DNA of 64,000 bases from Falcatimonas sp. MSJ-15 (lineage in GTDB: Bacteria; Bacillota; Clostridia; Lachnospirales; Lachnospiraceae), in the NCBI RefSeq assembly GCF_018918265.1, contig NZ_JAHLQC010000013.1, forward strand, positions 50,483 to 114,482, read 5' to 3'. A program made the translations under genes and the position numbers. Positions 42,025 to 49,203 of this stretch are shown here, piece after piece (position 1 is the stretch's first letter; each line of letters starts with the position of its first letter). The notes under the pieces are model-generated. The model did not search any database, was not told the origin of the DNA, and saw nothing but the letters and a program-made list of their open reading frames with translations.

Positions 42025-43934
42025 TAAATATCAATGTTAAAGTCTTCATGAATAAATTGACATAAATTTGTTATAAGTTTTTCGTTTTCGTAGAGCTTAT
42101 AACAGCCAATTGAGTATTTGGCTATAGTTATCATTTTATTATAATGTTTACATTCACCAAGTGCTTGCGAAAAGTGTGCATATATATTAGCTAAAGAACA
42201 AATATCAGTTGCAATGCAAGGATTTATTGAAGTTATCATGGGTAGTACTTCAATCATTTCCGAAAAACGGTTGAAACGATATAGTCTTCTAAATAGCATG
42301 GCGGTAGTAATGCCACTAATTTTTGAACTTAAAAAAATATCAATATTATTAGTGCTTATATATTCTAGAATTTTATAGAAATATTGTATGCCAAGAGATG
42401 GTGAAGGACCATCGCAATAAGCAGCACTTAGGCTGTTTAAAATAGTAAGCTCTAGCCATGATAAATGATAGTTTAAAATTTCATTTATATTAAAATTTGG
42501 AAGGGTAAGTGATAATGCAGCGTTAAGCTGAGTTATTATTTCTTCGCAATTTTCAAGATAATTTGTGTTTTTATATAAAAAATATTGATAATACAAAGTA
42601 TCTTTTGGTGTTAAAACCTTTTCCATTGAATGTAAAAGGTTTTTAACTAAATTATAATCAGAATACTTAGTTTTTCTAAGTGCTTGCTGTAAAGAGGATA
42701 ATTCAGATTCATGCTTGTTACCCAAGAAAGTAAAAGCATTGTCATTTATTCCAAGTCTTTGCAAAAGAGCTTCAGCAAGAGCAATTTCTGGTTGTAAAAT
42801 ATTATTTTCAATCTTAGATAATTTAGATTTACTACAAAGTCCATAACACAAAATAGTCTGAGAGAGCTTCTGTTCTATACGAAGTTCTCTAATTAGACCG
42901 CCAAGCGATAACGTGTCTGGAGATGTTAAATCATAACTGCCGTCACCTAAATCTTCTGATACAATGTAGAAACTTTTGAAATCAAAAGCTTCTAACGGAA
43001 TAATAGGTAAGTTAATTAAATCATCTGAAACCTTTATATTATGAAGTGTTTTTATATAATTAGTGCAAATTGTAGCATAGCAACTTCCTGTTGAATGAGC
43101 AGAATAAATTGTAGACTCAAATAATTCATAAGCATTCTTAATATCACCATTATAATATAATCCAAGTGCTGTAAGAAATGATAGCTCGTGTAATACAGAA
43201 TTATTCATGTTAAAAACAGCTTTATGTCGAAAAGCATCAGCCATTTTATAGGCCGCATTAAAATCTTTAATAGCAAGTAAATACTTGCTATATACAATAG
43301 CATTTTCAGCAAGAAGCTGTTCTTTTTCATAAAAAGAAAGTGCGCTGTTTGTAAGATAAGTTGATATTTGAGAACATATGTCAACACATATATCTAATTC
43401 GTTAATATAAAAAGCTTCATGTGCAAGAGCAATAAAAAGCTCAATTTCAGTAATTGATAAGAGCATTTTATTTATTTCATCATAATGAAAATCAGGAATG
43501 GAGATACTGATAGCGTCAGTGATAGTATCATAATTCTGTCTGTGGTTGCCACATCCTGAACGAAGTTGGATCTTACAGTGAAGTAATAGCCATTCTTGAT
43601 AATAGTATTTGTTATTAGCCCAATTCATTTTTTCAATTTTTTCTAATTCATCATAGGCAGATCTAAGCTGCCAATAATCCAAAAAAAAGTGAGAACGCTT
43701 TAATGAATAAAAACAGTTAAAGTCAGTGCGGTTTGCAAATATAGGAGATGCTTTGGTATTGGAGCCGGCACGCTCCATAAGAGCTTCAAAAGTACTTGGA
43801 CTTACACCGAGAACTCCAGTTTCTATTTTTGATAAAGATTTTAAACGACAAATTCCATCTGATAATTGTTCCTGTGTTAAGCCTGCTTTTAAGCGGGCTT
43901 CTCTAATTACTAAACCTGCGTTGCGTAAGCTCAT
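42021..43934 (-). CDS. Double HTH-TPR transcription regulator (RRNPP/PlcR-like)
   Basis: A 637-residue protein made of two consecutive PlcR-sized modules. Module 1 has an Xre-type HTH (about 7-58; IREARLKAGLTQEQLSDGI, SLSKIETG) and helical TPR-like repeats; module 2 begins with a second HTH (about 343-395; IRELRIEQKLSQTILCYGL, KLSKIENN) and more repeats. The two halves align: SISIPDFHYDEINKML against SLTLPNFNINEILNYH. Such proteins bind DNA when an imported peptide sits in the TPR groove. AGGGGG precedes the ATG, and a consensus-like promoter drives it. Likely controls the three boxes nearby (inference). Confidence 0.75.
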   Translation of the reverse strand: MSLRNAGLVIREARLKAGLTQEQLSDGICRLKSLSKIETGVLGVSPSTFEALMERAGSNTKASPIFANRTDFNCFYSLKRSHFFLDYWQLRSAYDELEKIEKMNWANNKYYYQEWLLLHCKIQLRSGCGNHRQNYDTITDAISISIPDFHYDEINKMLLSITEIELFIALAHEAFYINELDICVDICSQISTYLTNSALSFYEKEQLLAENAIVYSKYLLAIKDFNAAYKMADAFRHKAVFNMNNSVLHELSFLTALGLYYNGDIKNAYELFESTIYSAHSTGSCYATICTNYIKTLHNIKVSDDLINLPIIPLEAFDFKSFYIVSEDLGDGSYDLTSPDTLSLGGLIRELRIEQKLSQTILCYGLCSKSKLSKIENNILQPEIALAEALLQRLGINDNAFTFLGNKHESELSSLQQALRKTKYSDYNLVKNLLHSMEKVLTPKDTLYYQYFLYKNTNYLENCEEIITQLNAALSLTLPNFNINEILNYHLSWLELTILNSLSAAYCDGPSPSLGIQYFYKILEYISTNNIDIFLSSKISGITTAMLFRRLYRFNRFSEMIEVLPMITSINPCIATDICSLANIYAHFSQALGECKHYNKMITIAKYSIGCYKLYENEKLITNLCQFIHEDFNIDIY

Positions 43935-43987
43935 AATTGTGTCCCCCTTTTAATACTGTAATTTAGCAATTAAAAACTATGGGCATA

Positions 43988-44016
43988 ATTATAAACAAAT
44001 GTTTTGAAAAAGTCAA
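43988..44016 (-). promoter_or_regulatory. Sigma-A promoter of the double HTH-TPR regulator
   Basis: Minus strand TTGACT (44016-44011), 17 bases, TATAAT (43993-43988). Near-consensus, so the regulator is probably made constitutively. Confidence 0.7.
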
Positions 44017-44036
44017 TATACAATACAATTCTATCT

Positions 44037-44098
44037 AAATGGAAACAAAAAAGTTTCCATTTAGTGGGGTTCACTTTAAATGAAGCAGGTTTTATAAT
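44037..44098 (+). promoter_or_regulatory. Regulatory box 3 and promoter (maturase operon)
   Basis: AAATGGAAAC (44037-44046), six A, GTTTCCATTT (44053-44062), AGTGGGG, 23 bases, TATAAT (44093-44098); weak -35 (TTCACT). It lies 21 bases from the regulator's own -35 element. Confidence 0.72.
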
Positions 44099-44138
44099 AA
44101 GCATTGTAAAGAGCAGACAGAAAGGAAAGAAATAAAAT

Positions 44139-45407
44139 ATGTATGATGTAATAAATGCTTATATGGAAAATGGACTAAAAGTTATATTGCATAGAATACC
44201 AGAAGCAAAGACTGTTTCATGTGGACTATGGGTTAATCAGGGAAGCAAACATGAGAATGATGAAAATAATGGATTGTCACATTTAGTAGAACACCTTGTA
44301 ATTAATCCGCAGAATGCGAACAATTATGAGTATTCAGAATTAGCATATAGGGCAGCAGCAGAAGGTGTTATATATAATGCAGCTACGACCAAAGAGTGTA
44401 CATATTTTTATTATATAGGTCTAAAGAATACATTAGATATTTGTCTATCCTGTTTGGCTCATATTGCTATTAATAATAGAGATTTTGAACATAACTTTTT
44501 TGAGAATGAGAAGAAAGTTGTACTGCAGGAAGCAACAAGTTTCTATTCGTCATTTCAACAGATAAAAGAGCGTACAAGTCAGGCTATATGGGGAAATGTT
44601 GGAATTGGAAAAGTTATTATGGGTAATTTGCGATTAATAGAAAAAGCTACACAGGAGCAAGTGCAGGAATTACTTAGAGTAAGTTATATACCAGCAAATG
44701 CAACGATAGTAGTGGTTGGAAATATAGATTATTCACAGACTTTAGAGATGATAGAAAACAAGTTTGGAAAATGGGAAGATAGGCGAAAGATAATTAAAGA
44801 AGAATTTGTTGAAGAACTTCCAAGTGGATATTGGAATAAAGGAAGTGGTTCAAATGCAGTTATATCTATTGGCTTTAGAGCACCGTCATATCAGTCGGAA
44901 TATAGAACAGCAACAGATATGATGGTTAGAATACTTGGACAGAGTGGACTACAGGCAAGAATAGTTCAGGAAGTCAGAATGAAAAGAGGACTTGCGTATA
45001 ATGTAGGAGGTTTTTCAAACTTTTATAAAAACAGAGGTACAATAGGTTTTATGGCAGTTTGCGATAAGAACAAGACGATGGAGGTAGCGGATGTAATTAT
45101 GAATACGTTTTTTAAAGTATTAACTACTGGGTTTACAGAAGAAGAGATATCTAGAGAAAAGAAAATTATGGAAACATCGATGTTGCTTTCGATGGAGAAT
45201 ACAACAGATCATTTAAGAAATGTTGGAAAGTGCAGTGTAATGGAGAGTAATTTTTATATAGAGAATGAAGTAAGAAGAATAAGAAGTGTAACAAAAGAAG
45301 ACTTAGATTCTATAGCTAAGAGAATATTACATGAAAACAATATGGGATTAGCTGTAATTGGAGATTGTGAATTAGATAAATTAACAGAGAAAGTTAGATT
45401 TTCATAA
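44139..45407 (+). CDS. M16-family zinc peptidase (RiPP-associated)
   Basis: A 422-residue insulinase-like peptidase, single-domain-pair (M16B) type. The inverted zinc motif is HLVEH (His48, Glu51, His52) and the third ligand lies in ENEKKVVLQE (Glu124 region), so it looks active. The C-terminal half has VRMKRGLAYNVGGFSN, the usual substrate-chamber segment. In peptide-maturation clusters such enzymes (AlbF, PqqF-like) remove leader peptides. AGAAAGGAAAG precedes the ATG. First gene of the operon under box 3. Confidence 0.85.
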   Translation: MYDVINAYMENGLKVILHRIPEAKTVSCGLWVNQGSKHENDENNGLSHLVEHLVINPQNANNYEYSELAYRAAAEGVIYNAATTKECTYFYYIGLKNTLDICLSCLAHIAINNRDFEHNFFENEKKVVLQEATSFYSSFQQIKERTSQAIWGNVGIGKVIMGNLRLIEKATQEQVQELLRVSYIPANATIVVVGNIDYSQTLEMIENKFGKWEDRRKIIKEEFVEELPSGYWNKGSGSNAVISIGFRAPSYQSEYRTATDMMVRILGQSGLQARIVQEVRMKRGLAYNVGGFSNFYKNRGTIGFMAVCDKNKTMEVADVIMNTFFKVLTTGFTEEEISREKKIMETSMLLSMENTTDHLRNVGKCSVMESNFYIENEVRRIRSVTKEDLDSIAKRILHENNMGLAVIGDCELDKLTEKVRFS

Positions 45408-45426
45408 AAATAAAAAGGAGGTGACA

Positions 45427-46020
45427 ATGATGAGTGATATGGCTTGTATTTATGAGATGAATATGATTGACGAGAATGAGCAAATGGAAAATGATATATT
45501 ATCAGGTATAGGAATGGATGTTATGCTTTGTCTCATGGATGGGATAAGTACTGGCAGAGAAATTGCAGGTAGAATAGGAGTGCCTAATTATTCGGTTCAA
45601 TTATATTTGCAAAGGTTTGTCAAGGCAGGATTGGTTAGAGAGGATAAAGAGATTATTCAAAATGGTCAAATTGAAAAACAATATGCTTTGATATCTGATG
45701 AGATAGAAATAATGAATCGAATTAGGGGAACTGAAATTGAGAGAAGAAGAAAGGTAGAGTTATCAGGGCAACATTTTGCTTATCTTACTAAGAAAGCGAT
45801 TAAAAATGTTAATACTGATTCAAGTAAGCCACATAAGATTAAGTCTTATTTTATGAAAGCTAAAAAGTCAGATATGGAGAAATTCAAACAGGAAATAGAT
45901 GTATTGTTTGAAAAGTATCAGGCACTTGAAGATTTAGATGAAGATGAGACATATAGTCTGTTTACAATATTAGCACCTTATGGAAAAGGAGAAAATGAAA
46001 ATGAAGACATCAAAATATGA
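45427..46020 (+). CDS. Winged-helix protein of the maturase operon
   Basis: A roughly 197-residue protein with a winged-helix DNA-binding region at about 30-95 (MLCLMDGISTGREIAG, VPNYSVQLYLQRFVKAGLV) and a charged helical C-terminal half with Glu/Lys-rich coiled-coil character. It could be a local transcription factor or a peptide-binding partner of the maturase. AAAGGAGGTG lies just upstream; ATG 45427 is chosen, ATG 45430 is equally possible. Overlaps the next small gene by 20 bases. Confidence 0.6.
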   Translation: MMSDMACIYEMNMIDENEQMENDILSGIGMDVMLCLMDGISTGREIAGRIGVPNYSVQLYLQRFVKAGLVREDKEIIQNGQIEKQYALISDEIEIMNRIRGTEIERRRKVELSGQHFAYLTKKAIKNVNTDSSKPHKIKSYFMKAKKSDMEKFKQEIDVLFEKYQALEDLDEDETYSLFTILAPYGKGENENEDIKI

Positions 46021-46150
46021 ATTGCAAAATGATAAGAATGAAAATCAGGAAGAAAATCTTGATATTCAGAGTACAGAAGTATCTGTAATTGCCGAGGAAG
46101 AAAACTTTGGAATCGGTTATGAAATTGTTATTAGTTCAGAAAAACACTGA
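46001..46150 (+). CDS. Precursor-like peptide 1 (49 aa)
   Basis: A 49-residue frame whose start lies inside the 3' end of the winged-helix gene, with AAAAGGAG 9 bases upstream (ATG 45995 in the same frame is an alternative). The N-terminal part is Asn/Glu/Gln-rich and acidic, like a leader; the C-terminus is a hydrophobic stretch (EENFGIGYEIVISSEKH). It has no Cys. Candidate substrate of the radical SAM enzyme; not recognised as any known class. Confidence 0.5.
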   Translation: MKTSKYELQNDKNENQEENLDIQSTEVSVIAEEENFGIGYEIVISSEKH

Positions 46151-46191
46151 GTTAATATATAAAATAATAGAAAGAAACGAGGTAAGAAACT

Positions 46192-46359
46192 ATGGAGAGT
46201 AAGAAATTTATAGCAAACAAGGAAGACATAACAGTTGCGGATGGAAAAGTTGTGATTGATTCAGAAGAATTTGCAGCAGCAATTCAGAACTATTCGGTTG
46301 ATGCAACAGCAGCTGAGGAAGACTATTTGAATTTCTGTGTTATTATAGGCGGAAATTAA
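46192..46359 (+). CDS. Precursor-like peptide 2 (55 aa)
   Basis: A 55-residue frame with GAGGTAAG upstream. The leader-like N-terminus is soluble and acidic (SKKFIANKEDITVADGK ... DATAAEEDY) and the end is a short hydrophobic core LNFCVIIGGN with a single Cys and Gly-Gly-Asn at the C-terminus. It lies directly upstream of the radical SAM maturase, the usual position of a RiPP precursor. Class unknown; best candidate for the modified product. Confidence 0.62.
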   Translation: MESKKFIANKEDITVADGKVVIDSEEFAAAIQNYSVDATAAEEDYLNFCVIIGGN

Positions 46360-46399
46360 TAAGTATCAAATAATAACAGATATTTAGTATTCTTATTAG

Positions 46400-46422
46400 A
46401 TAGGCAGGGATACTCTGCCTAT
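46400..46422 (+). promoter_or_regulatory. Hairpin between precursor and maturase genes
   Basis: ATAGGCAG (46400-46407) pairs with CTGCCTAT (46415-46422) over a 7-base loop; no T-run follows. Such hairpins between precursor and maturation genes commonly reduce read-through and protect the precursor message. Confidence 0.5.
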
Positions 46423-46459
46423 TCTGATAAGGTATACTATTCGATATGGTGGTGCGTAG

Positions 46460-47740
46460 ATGAAAGTATCTAATTATACAACTGAAATACAAATTGATGA
46501 TGGTAAGAGTATGTTATATAACACGTTATCAAGAAAATATTATGTATACAATGTAGAAGATAAAGAAGAAATTTGGAGTCTTTTGAAAAATCTAAATTGT
46601 GGAAGTTATACTTTTCAAGAAATAGAATGGTTAAAGATTTGGTTAGAAAAAAAGATAGTATTACAGGATGCAATTGATGAATTGAGTGAATTGAAGGTGT
46701 TGGAAAATACTGCTAAATATCAGGATAGTACTTATAATATTTTGATATATGCTACAAATGCCTGCAATTTTAGATGTACCTATTGCGAACAGAAGCACGT
46801 TACCAGGGTGCTTGATGAAAAAATTATGGAACAAATATTAAAATTAGTAAAAAATGCGGCTAAAAAATCAAAAAAAGTAAAAATAGATTGGTTTGGTGGA
46901 GAACCTGTGATAGAATATAAAAAAATGTTTTATATTCTGGAAAAAGTTAATGAAATTTGCAGTGCTGAAGGAACTAGTGTTTATTCAACGATTACCACGA
47001 ATGGATACTTACTCACTGATGCGATGCTTGAACAAATGCAAAAATTGAATATTAAATCTATGCAGATTACTATAGATGGAAATCGTACTTCTCATGACGC
47101 AAGACGTGTGTTGGCAAATGGGAAAGGCACCTTTGTTAAAGTGATGGAAAATGTAAACAAGGTTTTACAACATGATATCAAAGTTACTCTGCGTATAAAT
47201 GTTGATGCAGAAAATATAGAAGATATCTCAGAAGTATTAAATGGAATAGATAAAAAGTACCGTTCACAGGTGTTTGTTAGTATTTCGAATATTTTCCAAA
47301 ACAAAGAGATGTTAAGTACTTATTCACTTTTAAGACAGGCAATAGACATGGGATATAAAATTATTGGTAGAGAAAATTCATATATTCATTGTCATGCCTG
47401 CCAAAAAAATGCAATAGTAATTGATACAGATGGCTCGGTTCTATTGTGTTCTAATACAGATTCAGATGAAAAAAGGATGGGATATTTGGATATAGATGGA
47501 AATGTTAGAATAGAACGACTGTCAGATTATTACAAATTAAAAAGTATAAGCGCATTAGATAATCCACAATGCAGAGATTGCATAGAATTGCCATATTGCA
47601 TTGGAAGTTGTAAATATAGTCGTATGAAAAATAATCAGAAATGTCTTGAAAAACGAGCTGATGGATTAACTCTAAAAGAAAGAGCATTATTAGATTATTA
47701 CTACGACTTGCATAATATAACACAAAATAAAGTATGTTAG
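46460..47740 (+). CDS. Radical SAM/SPASM peptide maturase
   Basis: A 426-residue radical SAM enzyme. Cys102, Cys106 and Cys109 (CNFRCTYC) hold the SAM-binding 4Fe-4S cluster; WFGGEP is the SAM 'GGE' motif; the C-terminal SPASM region holds many Cys (HCHACQKN, LLCSN, CRDCIELPYCIGSCKYS, KCLEKR) for auxiliary clusters. The first 100 residues before the motif resemble a leader-peptide-binding domain seen in such maturases. It likely installs a crosslink or epimer in one of the peptides just upstream. The start follows a weak site (GGTGGTG). Confidence 0.88.
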   Translation: MKVSNYTTEIQIDDGKSMLYNTLSRKYYVYNVEDKEEIWSLLKNLNCGSYTFQEIEWLKIWLEKKIVLQDAIDELSELKVLENTAKYQDSTYNILIYATNACNFRCTYCEQKHVTRVLDEKIMEQILKLVKNAAKKSKKVKIDWFGGEPVIEYKKMFYILEKVNEICSAEGTSVYSTITTNGYLLTDAMLEQMQKLNIKSMQITIDGNRTSHDARRVLANGKGTFVKVMENVNKVLQHDIKVTLRINVDAENIEDISEVLNGIDKKYRSQVFVSISNIFQNKEMLSTYSLLRQAIDMGYKIIGRENSYIHCHACQKNAIVIDTDGSVLLCSNTDSDEKRMGYLDIDGNVRIERLSDYYKLKSISALDNPQCRDCIELPYCIGSCKYSRMKNNQKCLEKRADGLTLKERALLDYYYDLHNITQNKVC

Positions 47741-47750
47741 GAGAGATTAA

Positions 47751-49034
47751 ATGGATGCACAGGAAGTAAACGTAAGCATTGAAGAAAACACAAAAGAAGA
47801 AAAAATTGGTTATGGAGACATAATAAAGCAAAAAGAATACATGAAGATAATAATCTCTAATGTAATCAGTCGTTTTGGTGATTCCATAGACAGTCTTGCA
47901 TTTACATGGCTTGTATATGCAGTAACAGGAAGTGCATCATGGACAGCAATAATATTTGCATTGAACCAGCTTCCATCAGTAATTCTACAGCCATTTACAG
48001 GTGCATTAGTTGAGAATATGAACAAAAAGCGTGTTATGGTATCAACAGATCTGATAAGAGGAATAGTAGTAGTTCTTCTTGCAGTTTTGTATAAAACAGG
48101 TGTAGTTAATCCATTAATACTTGCGGCATTTACACTTATTATATCATCGGTGGAAGCATTTTGTCTTCCAGCAGGAATAGCATTTATACCTAAAGTTATA
48201 GATAAGAAGTATTACGCATTTGGAACATCTATGAATTCAACTCTTTGTAATATATCACAGTTAATCGGACTTGGAATAGCAGGTGTTATTATTGGTGTTG
48301 GTGGAATAGAAGTTGCTATGTTAATTGATGGTGCAACATTTTTCTTGTCAGCATTTATGACAGGAATGGTTCATAGTACAGAAGAGAGACATGAGAAGAA
48401 GAAAGTTAATGTACAGGATTATTTAAAAGGATTAAAAGAAGGATTTTCTTATATAAAAGTCAAAAGAATAATTTTAAATTTCTGTATACTTGGGGTACTT
48501 GTTAATGCAGTCACAGTTCCTATTAATTCACTTCAGTCACCAATGGCAGTTGAGATATTTGGATTGGGAAGCGAACTTTTAAGTGTGTTTGGTGTAGCAC
48601 TTATTCTTGGAATGAGTCTTGGAACAGTAGTATTACCTTACCTAATTAAAAAAATACCGGCAAGAGTGATTGTTGTAGGTTCAGGAATTATAATTGGAAT
48701 TGGTTATGGAAGTTTTGTGCTTGGAAGATTTACTTATGGTCAGCAGATACCATCATATCTGCTATGTGGAGTTATATCATTGATTGCAGGTATGACACTT
48801 AGTTGGATATCAGGTGTAGTACAGATTCAGTTTATGAATAGCGTTGAAGAACAGTATCTTGCACGTTCTGCTTCTATATTTAATGCATGTTCATGCGCAG
48901 CTTCTCCAATAATGTCATTTGTTGTAAGTGGATTGGCACTTCGTCTGTCTGTATCAACAATATTCTTGGGTGCAGCTACATGTATGGTAGCAATATTTAT
49001 GATTATAGGAATTAGTGGAATGAAAATGGAATAG
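47751..49034 (+). CDS. MFS transporter (MFS_3-like exporter) 2
   Basis: A 12-helix major facilitator of 427 residues with a 35-residue cytoplasmic N-terminal extension rich in Glu/Lys. SNVISRFGDSIDSLAFTWLV and the loop GALVENMNKKRVMVSTD parallel those of MFS 1 (39959). Located between maturase and ABC exporter, it probably exports the mature product or gives self-protection. TAGGAGAG precedes the ATG; 10 bases after the maturase stop. Confidence 0.82.
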   Translation: MDAQEVNVSIEENTKEEKIGYGDIIKQKEYMKIIISNVISRFGDSIDSLAFTWLVYAVTGSASWTAIIFALNQLPSVILQPFTGALVENMNKKRVMVSTDLIRGIVVVLLAVLYKTGVVNPLILAAFTLIISSVEAFCLPAGIAFIPKVIDKKYYAFGTSMNSTLCNISQLIGLGIAGVIIGVGGIEVAMLIDGATFFLSAFMTGMVHSTEERHEKKKVNVQDYLKGLKEGFSYIKVKRIILNFCILGVLVNAVTVPINSLQSPMAVEIFGLGSELLSVFGVALILGMSLGTVVLPYLIKKIPARVIVVGSGIIIGIGYGSFVLGRFTYGQQIPSYLLCGVISLIAGMTLSWISGVVQIQFMNSVEEQYLARSASIFNACSCAASPIMSFVVSGLALRLSVSTIFLGAATCMVAIFMIIGISGMKME

Positions 49035-49078
49035 AGCGTTATAGAATTGTTTTGAAAATTTAGAAGGAGATGAGAATT

Positions 49079-49111
49079 ATGGTATTTGTAAGAAACTCAA
49101 GCAAATTCTAA
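49079..49111 (+). CDS. Ten-codon leader peptide before terminator
   Basis: ATG preceded by GAAGGAGATGAG, encoding MVFVRNSSKF and a stop. A strong intrinsic terminator follows 24 bases later, then the ABC transporter gene. The arrangement resembles a transcription attenuator; alternatively it is a short peptide in its own right. Confidence 0.4.
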   Translation: MVFVRNSSKF

Positions 49112-49135
49112 ATTGCTAACGCTATTATTTGGCGG

Positions 49136-49175
49136 GTAGGTGTAGTATAGTCGAACTATATTACGCCTACTTTTT
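49136..49175 (+). terminator. Intrinsic terminator/attenuator before the ABC exporter
   Basis: A 16-base-pair stem (GTAGGTGTAGTATAGT with ACTATATTACGCCTAC, two G-T pairs) with a three-base loop and five T. It lies inside the operon, 28 bases before the ABC transporter start. Confidence 0.75.
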
Positions 49176-49203
49176 GTAAAATATGAGTAGGAGGGAGATA
49201 ATA

